From positions 21,283,307 to 21,347,306 of the forward strand of contig CM076139.1 in assembly GCA_038025085.1 (NCBI GenBank): a DNA stretch of 64,000 bases, in the 5' to 3' direction. Below the pieces are notes generated by a model. It was not told the origin of the DNA, did no database searches, and worked only from the letters and a program-made list of their open reading frames with translations. Positions 1 through 10,034 of the stretch are shown in pieces. Every line of letters begins with the position of its first letter. The first letter of the stretch is position 1. The stretch comes from Tetragonia tetragonoides. Taxonomy: Eukaryota > Streptophyta > Magnoliopsida > Caryophyllales > Aizoaceae. The position numbers were made by a program, and so were the translations under genes.

Positions 1-1593
1 CGGCGCCGAATATGAAGCATGCATCATTGGGTTAGAAGCAGCAACAGAACTACAAATTAAGGACTTAAAGGTATATGGAGACTCAACTCTCATCATAAAT
101 CAAGTCTCCAAAAAGTGGAGAGTGAAAAGCGAATCCCTGGCACCTTACCAGAAATATCTTGAAAAGATAGCCAAATATTTCACTCACGTCCGTTTTACAT
201 ACCTTCCTAGAGAGGACAACCAGTTCGTGGATGCCTTAGCAAAGATGGCATCCATGATAAATATTCCAGATGATGTAATCACTATTCCCATTCACATTTA
301 AAGGCGCACTGAGCCTGCCTTTTGTAATGCACTCGAAGTATATGCGTCAACGAGGAGGATGAAGAAGAATGGTTTACTAACATTCTCAACCTATTAGCCA
401 AAGGTGATTACCCTCCACAATCGACACCTAGGGCACAAAGGGCTTTAAGAAGACTAGCCGCACAATACATACATGTGCATGGCAAACTTTATAAAAAGAC
501 ATCACAAGGGCTAAGTCTTCTATGTCTAAAGGAACGTGAAGCAAGCAAAGTCATGAGCGATATACATAATGGTGTATGTGGTCCCCATATGAATGGACTA
601 ACTTTGGTAAAGAAAATCCTGAGGCAAGGATACTATTGGACTACAATGGAAAAGGACTGCATCGAATACGTGAGAAAGCGCACACGCTGCCAATTCCACG
701 CCAATTTACAACATAGACCTCCTACTCCTCTACATACGATCACTTCACCATGGCCATTCTCGGCATGGGGCATTGACATCATTTAAAAAATCTCCCCTAC
801 AGGAAAAGGAGGCCATGAATACATACTAGTCGCAATAGACTACTTTACTAAATGGGTTGAAGCTCGTTAATACGCAAGGATAGCGTCAAAGCACGTGGCA
901 AAGTTCATACATGACAACATCATTACCAGATATGGAGTACCCCGCGAAATCATAAGTGATCACGGAACCCAATTCAAAAAGGATGTTGCCGAACTTTTCA
1001 CTAAGTTTAAAATTTAACATCGACAGTCTTCGCCTTATAGGTCACAAACGAATGGAGCCGTAGAATCCGCAAACAAAAATGTAAAGCAAATGATAGCTAG
1101 AATGACAGAAAACTACGAAGATTGGCCCGACAAGCTACAATTCGCCTTATGGGGATATAGAACTACTATTCGATCCTCAACAGGAGCAACGCCTTATTCT
1201 TTAGTATACGGAATGGAGGCGGTACTCCCAGTCGAGGTAGAAATCTCTTCCTTAAGGATAGCTTTGGAAAGCGAATTACCCGAAGTGGATTGGGTCCAAC
1301 CCCGATATGATCATTTGGTCTTGCTAGATGAAAGACGACTAAATGCCCTACATTACGATCATGTCTACCAAGCAAGGATGGCAAGACACTTTGATCAACG
1401 ATTCAAGGCTAGAGAACTAAAAGAAGGAGACTTAGTCCTAAAAGAGGTAAGACCAATTGTAGTCAACCCTTGGGTCGGCCCTTACATTATCAAGACAGTA
1501 TTATCCGGTGGAGCGGTAAAGCTAATGGATTTAGACGGCAACGAGTTCACTCAACTCACCAATATGGACCAACTTAAGCGATTCTATGCATAA
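1..1593 (+). pseudogene. Tat pol remnant: RNase H and integrase domains
   Basis: Frame 2 encodes an RNase H-like segment (AEYEACIIGLEAA, VYGDS, DALAKMAS) ending at a TAA at 299-301. This matches the extra archaeal-type RNase H of Tat elements. After a frameshift near base 350, integrase runs to the stop at 1591-1593. The catalytic triad is visible: Asp at 838-840 (LVAIDYFTKW), Asp at 958-960 (SDHGTQF) and Glu at 1063-1065 (NGAVESAN). The zinc-binding region keeps two His residues (HNGVCGPH), but the second Cys of the CxxC pair reads His (CQFH). In-frame TAA codons at 784, 868 and 1015 break integrase; the last two sit where the family normally has sense codons. The product would have joined retrotransposon cDNA to the host chromosome; this copy cannot. 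Confidence 0.88.
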
Positions 1594-2004
1594 AAATTAA
1601 ATCTTTGAGAGAGCCCGTTAAGGCACGAAGTCCAAGTCAAAATCGGTCAAACCCGTTCACGCAGGGCCCACGACCGGGAAAAAAAAACGAGATTTGGTTT
1701 TACGAACTACATTGGCCTGATTCCGCATGGATATGTAGGTAACCTATATAACTTGGACCCGGCAACTTTAATAAAAATAAATCTCTAAGGGAGTTTTAGT
1801 CCATTCGATTAATGCAAAAATAAGCAAGTCTTTCATAAATATGGCTGAAGTCCATTATATGCTCTAAAAAAAAAAAAGAGTGCAAAAATAACAATAAAAA
1901 TAAAAGGGCAATTATAAACTACATCTACTTGGGCATGCAAATCCGTTATTTGAATTATACTACTAAGCACAAAAAGCAAGACGTGCTAGACAAGTAGAGG
2001 TGGA
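1594..2004 (+). other. Spacer between integrase and the antisense gene, no coding sequence seen
   Basis: About 410 bp without a recognisable gene. A segment at 1703-1740 (GAACTACATTGGCCTGATTC, then GGATATGTAGGTAAC) resembles a motif I know from just downstream of integrase in Ogre/Tat-type elements. An A-rich tract lies at 1866-1878. The convergent antisense gene ends at 2005. Confidence 0.55.
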
Positions 2005-3630
2005 CTACTCCTCCTTGTCTTTAACTTCGGGCTCTTGGACGGGCTCGCTAGGTTCATCAAGTTCCATTCGTTCTTTTGGAGCCCATATTTCCCTACCATA
2101 GCTAGAAGAGGCCTCGTGATCATTGGGCCTAACTGGAGCTACTTGTTTGGCCGAGTGGGACGGATTCTTCCTCTTTTTGGATTGGGCCTTAGCCTTACCT
2201 TTTCCCTTACCCTTAGTTTGGGGCTTGGAAGATTTAGTGCCGGATTCTTCCTCTTTTTGGATTGGGCCTTAGCATTACCTTTTCCCTTACCCTTAGTTTG
2301 GGGCTTGGAATATTTAGTGGGCCTATCAATGGGAGTTATCCTTATACCGTTTGGCTCATCATATTTGCGGACCTTGAACAACTCTTTTTCCTCTTCTAGG
2401 AGCCTTTGGTTGACTTGGTGGTCACCGCTCCAAATCCATTCCTCATAAAAGCTAGATAACCCGTTTGAATGCAGGTATACCGGCTTAGTCCACACTTGGC
2501 GACGGTTTCAATGTCGTTCCCAATTAGACACCAAAGAGGACGTTAAGGGCCTTTGGAAAGGAGGTTCGCAACTTACATTCGGGATCCTTTATCTTAAGCC
2601 GTATTGGCGGAGAAGGCGGTTTGGTAGGAAGAACGTCAAGGTATACAAACCAATGATCCTCGTAAAAGGCACATTCTCACTACAACCTGCAATTTTGGTG
2701 GTACGCCACCATGGGACGAACCAAGCCGGTTGGATATCGGTGTAGAAGTATGCTATCCACTCCTTCCGAGACGATTCGGAGAACTTTCGGCGTCTCGCCG
2801 GAAAGTGCTTAGGGAGGAACTTCCTAGTATCAATGGGAGTCTCAAGCAAGTGGAGTCTCTCTTGAAGCCATATCTACACAAAAACAAGAAAAGAAAAATT
2901 CAAGTTAATACAAGATGGGAATTTCACCACATAAAGTTAAATCCACAAAGATTAAGGCTTTATCACAAAAACTTGCTTGAAGGAGTAAAAGGCTCCCGGT
3001 GAAGGACTCTTGAGGATTGCTCTTTAGCCTTTCTGAAGCAAGGATTGTCTCTCCCGCAACCAAGGGCATAGGAAAGCTATCCCATTGAATTTGCTCGGTT
3101 ACCCTAAGAAGGCAAGCTTTGCCCCTATTGTTGGTAGACTTCTTTTCGGATGGAATAAGAGCGTCTTCATTGCCACCAACAAACAAATAACGATGGAGGA
3201 GGCAAAATAGAAAGGCACGCTTCTTGTACCTCATATCCATCGCATCCCAGGTGAAGAAAGTCACGAACTTGGCAAGATCAACATCCTCACTATGAAGCAC
3301 TTGACCCACTTGACAAGGGGACAACCCGAGGTATCTTTGAAGATCACCCGCAAAAGCGTTCCCCAAGTAAGGAACGACGGGAGGGCTTTCGGTTGGAAAA
3401 CCAATGATATCGGAGAACTCCTCCACCAACGGGCATATCTCATGAGCACCAAAGCGGAAAACGTGAAATTTTGGGTCCCAAAACTCAATAGAAGCTTGAA
3501 GAAAGTACCACAAAATCTTAACTTGTTTGAGGTGAAAGAAGGCATTAAGATGGAATGGGGTAAGCTCTAACCTCTCTTCTACGGTCATGGAGGCCAACCA
3601 AGCATCAAAAACATCATCAAAATTCACCAT
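2005..3630 (-). pseudogene. Antisense DUF7745-type (plant-mobile-domain-like) gene, two exons, broken
   Basis: It reads on the strand opposite to the retrotransposon. Exon 1 (3630-2977) starts at ATG 3630 and encodes FDAWLASMTVEERLELTPFH and FRFGAHEICPLVEEFSDIIG, typical of DUF7745, a relative of the aminotransferase-like plant mobile domain. It ends in LLLLQ at a GC donor (GCAAGT). Exon 2 starts at 2873 after a TAG acceptor and continues in the family pattern (IWLQERLHLLETP, WFVPWWR, IIGLYTLTFFLPNRLLRQYG, WIWSGDHQVNQ), ending at TAG 2005-2007 behind a basic tail. Two in-frame stops (near 2589 and 2505) and a frameshifting 80-bp duplication (2161-2320) inactivate exon 2. A TATA box lies 90 bp upstream of the ATG. 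The biochemical role of DUF7745 is unknown. It faces the retrotransposon genes and shares orientation with the upstream plant-mobile-domain gene. Confidence 0.8.
2161..2320. repeat. 80-bp direct tandem duplication
   Basis: Two near-identical 80-bp copies, each starting CGGATTCTTCCTCTTTTTGG (2161 and 2241), differ at only a few bases. They lie in the Lys-rich C-terminal tail of the antisense DUF7745 gene. As 80 is not a multiple of three, the duplication shifts the frame of the tail. Skipping one copy gives an open path to the stop at 2005. Confidence 0.9.
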
Positions 3631-3716
3631 TGTTAAGATTAAGGATTTTCTCTCAAGGAATTTCTCTCTCTAGGGGCTTAAAGTAAGTGGTAAGAAGAGA
3701 AGAGAAGGAAACCCGA

Positions 3717-3724
3717 CTATATAG
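3717..3724 (-). promoter_or_regulatory. TATA box of the antisense DUF7745 gene
   Basis: CTATATAG, a palindrome, lies 87 bases upstream of the minus-strand ATG at 3630. The leader between them is purine/pyrimidine-biased (GAGAGAGAAATT type), as plant 5' leaders often are. A GC-rich palindromic array starts about 65 bases further upstream. Its spacing to CTAGCTG (75 bases) is close to that in the LTR promoter (86 bases). Confidence 0.6.
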
Positions 3725-3789
3725 AGGTCACAGTTGGATTCTCGTCGAAAAATTAAGGAAATTCAGACAACTGACGAAAAAAAGGCCAG

Positions 3790-3967
3790 GCGACCTCTCA
3801 GCTAGTCTGAACGGCTTAGCCGTTAGGAAGAGTCGCTGAGCCGCTCCAGCTAGCGGCAGGACCACTAGGACAAGCGGCCAAACCGCTAGCCCATGCGGCA
3901 TAGCCGCTTGCCCAAGCAGCAACCGCTGGAGCTCTAGCACAACCGCTAGGAGCTCTAGCGGTCACCC
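3790..3967 (-). repeat. GC-rich palindromic array 1, upstream of the antisense DUF7745 gene
   Basis: A run of short imperfect palindromes of the form AGCGGC-n-CCGCT, for example ACGGCTTAGCCGTT at 3811-3824. It stands out against the AT-rich surroundings. Read on the minus strand it ends in CTAGCTG, three bases, GGTCGCCTGG, two bases and CTTTTTTT. The LTR array at 9820-9950 ends in the same way on the plus strand, so each array points toward its own promoter. Confidence 0.8.
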
Positions 3968-4553
3968 TGTATAGGCGCCTGTCCAACAACTTCGCGAGAC
4001 AACTTTGGTCCACACGACCTCTCCTTTGACCGAGCTCTATCTTCCCATTTCCCACTTAGACAGATTTTGAAAGCCTTCCCTTAGATTTTTCTTACCATAA
4101 TTTTGGTTCTTGCCACTTTTCTATTCATTCCCTTTTTATTTTCTTTCCTTCTTTTATTTTGATTATCAAGTTCCACCCTTTATTCCTTTTATATTCTAAT
4201 TCTTTATTATTTTCCCCTTTTAATTATCTTTTCCTATTTTCTTTTTCTTTACTTTATTTTTATTTTTTAGGGGAAGGGGTATCCCAAATGTGCTAAATTC
4301 TCGGGAATCCTAAATTCTCAGATATCGTGTTTTGTGATTTCCCATTCAAAAATTAGATGATTAAATTCACATATGGGCATTTGCGTGATATTTTTGTACG
4401 TAAATAAAATGCAATATTTATAGCAGGTTTAATACAAGCCCAAAAGTTCAAAATGCACTACAACAAATATCACTGGCCATCTTCGCCAGTACTCGGACCC
4501 GCCTGAGACGACTCTCCGTGTACACTTGATGATGGAGCACCTGAAGGCCCGGG
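3968..4553. other. Intergenic stretch between the two antisense genes, T-rich, no gene seen
   Basis: Bases 4080-4270 are strongly T-rich with repeated TTTTATTTTC words. The rest shows no coding pattern. It serves as downstream region of the plant-mobile-domain gene (stop at 4554) and distal upstream region of the DUF7745 gene. I see no clear terminator or polyadenylation signal. Confidence 0.5.
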
Positions 4554-7510
4554 CTAAGACATCGCCCAAGCTCTGGGGTCAAAAGCAAACAATGAACCCG
4601 TCAAGTAAGCGGGATCCAATGAATGACATGGTGGCTCCGACATGTTGGGATAACCACCATACCCGGCACTCTCCTGACTCCAGGAAACCCTTGGAGGGAC
4701 TGAAGGATACATAGGCATGGGATAACCCGGATACCCCATATAGGGAGGCGGTGCATGCCACTGCGGAAGATAAGGCACCTGGGGCGGGTTTCCCATGTCC
4801 ACTCGAGCTCGAGGCGCCCCATGACGCACCTCCGTACCCTCCTGCCTGGGAGGAGGACGCTGCGGTGTAGACGTCGACTCCGGAGCACGAATAACTGGAG
4901 GCCTAGGAGGCCTCACCATAGGAACAGGCTGCGAAATAAGCTCAAAGTCAGAAAATTACAAAAAATTCAAATCAAGCACTATTACTTGAAATGAACATAC
5001 CTCTCGAACGTCAGACCGACGACTCGTGCATACAATCCAAGACACGAACCTGGAAATCCAATTCTTAAAGGCCTGCATGCCCATATAGGTCTTCCAGGTC
5101 TCAACAGCATCCAACTGTGCAAATAAAGAAAAGAGTCAGTATAAACACAAAGAAAATTTTGCGAATTGCAAAGGATTTTCACTTACCCCCTTACAACCAG
5201 TTGGTAGAGGCAATCCCTTAACCTCCTCATCGGGACCACAAAACTCCGGAATCAGTATAACTTGAGGAGACCCGTCCGTTCCTGTATAACTCACCGACAT
5301 GGTAGGAGGAGTAGGGCGCGGAGAAGAAGCAGTCACATGGGACGACGAGGAACTCGCAACACTCTACAAAGACTTAAAGATATTAGACACATTTCTAAGT
5401 TTCCAAACGAAATTAAGAAACAAAGTACATTACTTACCAGTCGGTAGAGAAGTTGGGGCACAACCGAGCCTCAACAAACTCAGTATACACCACCATGAGA
5501 TCCACCCCAGGATCAGCCGGAAGCAAATACTCCAGGGCATTCGCCCCAACGGTGGCCATCCTCACCTGCTCCACGGTAAGGTACGAAGATAAAGCATAGA
5601 ATTCGGAGGGTCCAAAGGAATCCTCTGAGCCGGAAGGTCGGAGAAAGTCTGCCTAATCAGTCTCTCTCCCAAAAACCACTCGAAACCAAAAGGACCCTCA
5701 ATAAGGATTCTCCTCTGGTCATACTCCCGAGCACCTAAGAATCGGTCAGAGAGACCCGGGAGGTAATCCGTCAAGGGGAACCAGTCGACCTACAAAAGCA
5801 AAGAATAAGCACACAAAAGGATAAAAGGACGACAAAAGCACAAAAGATAATCACTTACATTCTGAGCAGTCAAGGGATATATCGCCTCCCTAAGGGCGTG
5901 CAACGTAGTAAATAGGCAAGATGCCCGTTCCCTCCAGGTCTGCATCGCTGGAAAGGACAAATCCCCTGTCTCCAGAAGAGGGGCAATGTCGGGGAAATGC
6001 TCATAAAACAAAATCTAAGACATGTAAAGCACATGGATTAGGCACAACTTATGATTAAAAAGCCAAAAGCACGAAGTATAAGAAGGGAAAAAGGAAATTA
6101 CCTCCATAACCTTCCAGTAACCGACCAAGGAGACGCGAGATGCGCCATCCTCTCCACTGAGGCGGATAGACTGCCTCAAGCAACGTAGAAGACAGGAGTA
6201 TTCAGGAAGACCCCAATTGTACTCCGCAACTCTGTCTAAATCCCTCAACACGGGAAATAGCAAACATGATACCTACTAACTTTATCCGCAAAGACGGAAC
6301 AAGCTAGAACATAGGCCAAGAAAAGGCGGATGTGCTGCTCCGCCATGACCTTCTTCAACTTCCTCGGGGTGGTCAGGAACTGGACCATGACGACAGTCCG
6401 CCCATACTTCATACCATCCCAGTTGGCCCCAAAAAGGCCAAACATCTCCACCATGTCATCCCTACTCACCTCTCCATAAGTAAGGGGATACCGGTGCAAG
6501 GGAGCCCGGAAATGAGATCGAAGTCGAAAGGGGTGATCATGATCTCACCGATAGGGAAATGAAAAGTACTGGTAGTATCCCAATACCGCTCCGCAAGACC
6601 TCTAACGAGCAAGCGATCGGAGCGCTCAGCAAAAGCAATGGATGTTAGAAGGTGGACGAAGCCACAACGTTTCACAATAGCGTTAACCGCGGGAGTCACG
6701 TACCTACGGGCTTTCTCGATCCCGGAATGGCTACCATAACCCCACATGGTAGTATCTACATCCTATGCAACACAATAATTACAAGACAATTAGCTAGGTG
6801 ATCCTAGTAATAACTACCAGTCTCCGGTTTAGTCCTAAAATTTTACAACGCGTAAAGTTTAGTATTTTAACTAAACCAATATAACAAGAGTAAATTTTAA
6901 CGAGAACGAATTTCACACAAGTTTATTCTCCACAAATATACTCAAAAAACCATCTACCATCACAATAAAAATAAACTTCACTCAAGTTTATTTTCACAAA
7001 AACATGATAATTGCAACGAGAATAAATTTCACACAAATTTATTTTCCATCATTAAAGATGAATTTCACACAAATTCATTCTTCACAAGCAAAAAATATAT
7101 ATTATATAGTGATCCTGTGTAAATTCGCAAATTAGCAAGAAAAACAATTTCATGCAAATTGGTTTTCCACATTAGCTACACTACTGTTCTCAACCTAGAA
7201 ATTCTATATTTGCCTACACATGATTTTCTAAGTGCAAAATAGCAAAAGAAAAAAAACAAAAACGACATACCCGACATTTGGTACCGACGGTAACCAAATG
7301 CTCCTTCTTCTTGAAAACAAGATCGCTGGGCTCCCAACGCTCGGTAGGATGGAAGTCACTACGAGTGAACTCATCCTGGACTAACCGGTGCTCACCCACC
7401 CGGTGACGGGGAATACCTGAAATGAAGACCCGAGTGAAAACATTCGGGGCCTCCCGCACAACAATCTCTTGCTACTTCCTTTTCCTACCTCCTCTAAGCT
7501 TGGGAGCCAT
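4554..7510 (-). pseudogene. Antisense plant-mobile-domain (PMD) gene, seven exons, broken
   Basis: Seven exons with GT-AG borders can be placed: 7510-7271, 6762-6102, 6014-5859, 5789-5438, 5361-5187, 5114-5001 and 4928-4554. Exon 1 (MAPKLRGGRKRK) has a TAG at codon 13. Exon 2 holds the signature of the aminotransferase-like plant mobile domain (PF10536): GFVHLL, TFHFPIGEIMITPFDFDLIS, GLPCTGIPL and, after a frameshift, DLDRVAEYNWG. Exon 3 begins ILFYEHFPDIAP; exon 4 carries a further frameshift near 5595; exon 6 gives TWKTYMGMQAFKNWISRF. The last exon encodes a Pro/Tyr-rich tail (PPYMGYPGYPMPMYPS). So at least one stop and three frameshifts (near 6490, 6250 and 5595) break it. PMD proteins are encoded both by host genes (MAIN, MAIL1) and by transposons. 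Whether this one ever served the element or is a captured host gene is not known. Confidence 0.82.
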
Positions 7511-7810
7511 GGATGAAGAGCAAAATGGAGTTTTTGAAGATTTGAGTGAAACTCACAAAACTCACAAATTCACACAATTTTGAGTTTTGACACTCAAAAA
7601 CACAAGAACAACTAACAAAATCAAGTTCTACTAAGAATTTGAGCAAGGAAACCTAAAGATTTGGAGTTGGGGGCTTTGATGGAGGTTGAGAGCTTGAAGA
7701 AGAATGGAGGAGAGAGAGTGAGGAAGGCACGAAATGGAAGAAGAGCTATTTCAGCCTCCCCCTTTCTTTTCCCCTTATTCTACCCATGAAAACCGAGCAG
7801 CCGGTCAAAA

Positions 7811-7995
7811 TGCCTAGGTGGACGGTCAGACCGCCCAGCTGGCGGCTGAACCGCGAGCCAAGCGGCTTAACTGCTAGCCCAAACGGCTTAACCGTTGGGA
7901 GGAGCGGTTCAACCGCTCCACCAAGCGGCATAGCTGCTACAGCAGGCGGTTTAGCCGCTCCACCTAGCGGTCTAACCTCTTGACGTAGCGGTTTC
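7811..7995 (-). repeat. GC-rich palindromic array 2, upstream of the antisense PMD gene
   Basis: Same style as arrays 1 and 3: repeated GCGGTTCAACCGC, GCGGTTTAGCCGC and AACGGCTTAACCGTT units. It lies about 300 bases upstream of the PMD gene's ATG. A weak TATA-like GAATAAGG on the minus strand is at 7774-7781. Base similarity to the promoter-proximal end of the LTR array is weaker than for array 1. Confidence 0.7.
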
Positions 7996-8244
7996 ACCAC
8001 CTGACTCACTCTCTCTTTTATGACAGTTTAAGGGTCATTGGTTCAAAATCAGTTGGCCCCACGTGAGGCCCATAGCAGTTATTTGTGCGCCAAAATCCGT
8101 TTATGAAAGCAGGACTACTTAAAATCCACAGGTTTGTACATTTATACTCGGCCTATGGCATGGGCTCGCGTCCAACCTGAGGTTGGAGCAACATCTTACT
8201 ATCCTTTACAATAACATTTACTACCCATTATATTCCTAACGAAA

Positions 8245-9290
8245 TATTTTATTGTGTAACCTACAGCACAGGGTTCCCCTTCGATTGAAAATCGAAGGAC
8301 ATTTATTGTTTGACCTACAGCACAGGGTCTAAAAACCGAAGGATTTTTAACATTTATCTTATTTCTAACGAAATATTTTATTGTGTAACCTACAGCACAG
8401 GGTTCCCTTTCGACTGAAAATCGAAGGACATTTATTGTTTGACCTACAGCACAGGGTCACCCTTCGACTAAAAATCGAAGGATTTTTATCATTTATCTTA
8501 TTGCTAACAAAATATTTTATTGTGCAACCTACAGCACAGGGTTCCCCTTCGACTGAAAATCGAAGGACATTTATTGTTTGACCTACAGCACAGGGTTACC
8601 CTTCGACTAAAAATTGAAGGATTTTATCATTTACCTTATTTTTAACGAAATATTTTATTGTGTAACCTACAGCACAAGGTTCCCCTTCGACTGAAAATCG
8701 AAAGACATTTATTGTTTGACCTACAGCACAGGGTCACCCTTCGACTAAAAATCGAAGGATTTTTATCATTTATCTTATTGCTAACAAAATATTTTATTGT
8801 GCAACCTACAGCACAGGGTTCCCCTTCGACTGAAAATCGAAGGACATTTATTGTTTGACCTATAGCACAGGGTCAGCCTTCGACTAAATATCGAAGGATT
8901 TTTATCATTTATCTTATTTCTAACGAAATATTTTATTGTGTAACCTACAGCACAGGGTTCCCCTTCCACTGAATATCGAAGGACATTTTTTGTTTGACCT
9001 ACAGCACAGGGTCACCCTTCGACTAAAAATCGAAAGATTTTTGTCATTTATCTTATTTCTAACGAAATATTTTATTGTGTAACCTACAGCACAGGGTTCC
9101 ACTTCGATTGAAAATCGAACGACATTTATTGTTTGACCTACATCACAAGGTCACCCTTCGACTAAAAATCGAAGGATTTTTATCATTTACCTAAGTAAAT
9201 ATGTTTATTGTGTGACCTACAGCACAGGGTCTCTCCGTTCGACTAATGGTCGAATGATGTTTATTGTGTGACCTACAGCATAGAGTCAAA
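8245..9290. repeat. 139-bp tandem repeat array just upstream of the LTR
   Basis: Seven starts of the higher-order unit (TAACGAAATATTTTATTG) lie at about 8241, 8370, 8509, 8647, 8786, 8925 and 9064, giving spacings of 129, 139, 138, 139, 139 and 139. Each unit holds two shorter units built on ACCTACAGCACAGGGT followed by a small hairpin, CCTTCGA-n-TCGAAGG. Two more degraded half-units follow up to about 9290. It sits between the antisense PMD promoter and the purine tract next to the LTR. Tat-type elements are known to carry variable tandem repeats in this 3' untranslated position. Open frames here are repeat artefacts. Confidence 0.92.
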
Positions 9291-9439
9291 CTCTGGGGCA
9301 AATAAACCGGGGAAATTATTACTTTATTCTAAAGTGATTGTTCTATCTCTAACTGATTGTCACCTCATTCAGTTTGCCTCTTTTATTGCAGGTATTGGCA
9401 CAGGAATACTTTGACCTTCGCTCTATTCGAGCTCGGCCA

Positions 9440-9452
9440 AAGTAGGGGCTTC
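9440..9452 (+). promoter_or_regulatory. Polypurine tract next to the LTR
   Basis: AAAGTAGGGGCTTC lies immediately before TGTAGACACC, where the LTR begins. A purine run directly 5' of the 3' LTR primes plus-strand synthesis in LTR retrotransposons. Assigned by position. Confidence 0.6.
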
Positions 9453-9819
9453 TGTAGACACCAAAAATTGTGTCTAGATAAGTCCCCATAAAAACCCGAT
9501 GATGAAAGGATTGGATTTTGCTCGAACTTGGGTTGCGAGAATAATTGCTCTGATGATTAGCCCAGTTCATTTGAATTATCTAGTGGAAGCCTTTTGTACA
9601 GGTGATCCAAACCAGTTCGACTCAATTCAATTGGAGTCCAAAACTGAAAGATAGGCCTCTTTGAACCTAAGGGCCCGAAAGGGAACCCAAACCCATGAGT
9701 CAACTCTTAGTCAAACAAGGAAACTCAGTCAATCCCGCGTGTACGCCCTCGGAAAAGCCTCCCCCGCTTAAAAAAAGCAGTCAGGCGCCTATGCATGCAT
9801 GTCGTTCCAGGTCCAAGCG

Positions 9820-9950
9820 GCCACGCTTAAGTTCAAGCGGTAGCCGCTAGGACAAGTGGCTTGACCGCTTGCCTTGCGGCTAAGCCGCTTGCCAAGCGGC
9901 TTGACCGCTTGTCCTGCCGGCTCAGCCGCGCGGCCTAGCTGCATGGCCGC
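9820..9950 (+). repeat. GC-rich palindromic array 3, in the LTR promoter
   Basis: Repeated AAGCGGCTTGACCGCTT-type palindromes, about 80-200 bases upstream of the LTR TATA box. Its 3' end reads CTAGCTG, three bases, GGCCGCCTGG, two bases, CTTTTTTT. The minus-strand promoter of the antisense DUF7745 gene carries the same order. Confidence 0.8.
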
Positions 9951-10026
9951 CTGGATCTTTTTTTGCGGACGACAAATTTGAGGCCTATTCGATTTCCGTG
10001 CCAAACCTTGGCAGCTCCCCCTCTTC

Positions 10027-10034
10027 TATATAAA
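10027..10034 (+). promoter_or_regulatory. LTR TATA box
   Basis: TATATAAA within CTCTTCTATATAAACAAACC, at a plausible position inside the LTR, followed by the CCTTAGGGTT-type sequence common at plant transcript starts. Confidence 0.65.

Noticed and set aside
2035..2448. Leu/Phe-rich 137-codon plus-strand frame that looks like a membrane protein
   Set aside because: It is the complement of the Lys-rich tail of the antisense DUF7745 gene and contains the 80-bp duplication.
8381..8858. Repeated 66-codon frames
   Set aside because: They are phase-locked copies of the 139-bp repeat, not genes.
8245..9290. Regularly spaced repeats reminiscent of a CRISPR array
   Set aside because: Units are directly tandem without unique spacers, the period is 139 bp, and the context is a plant retrotransposon.
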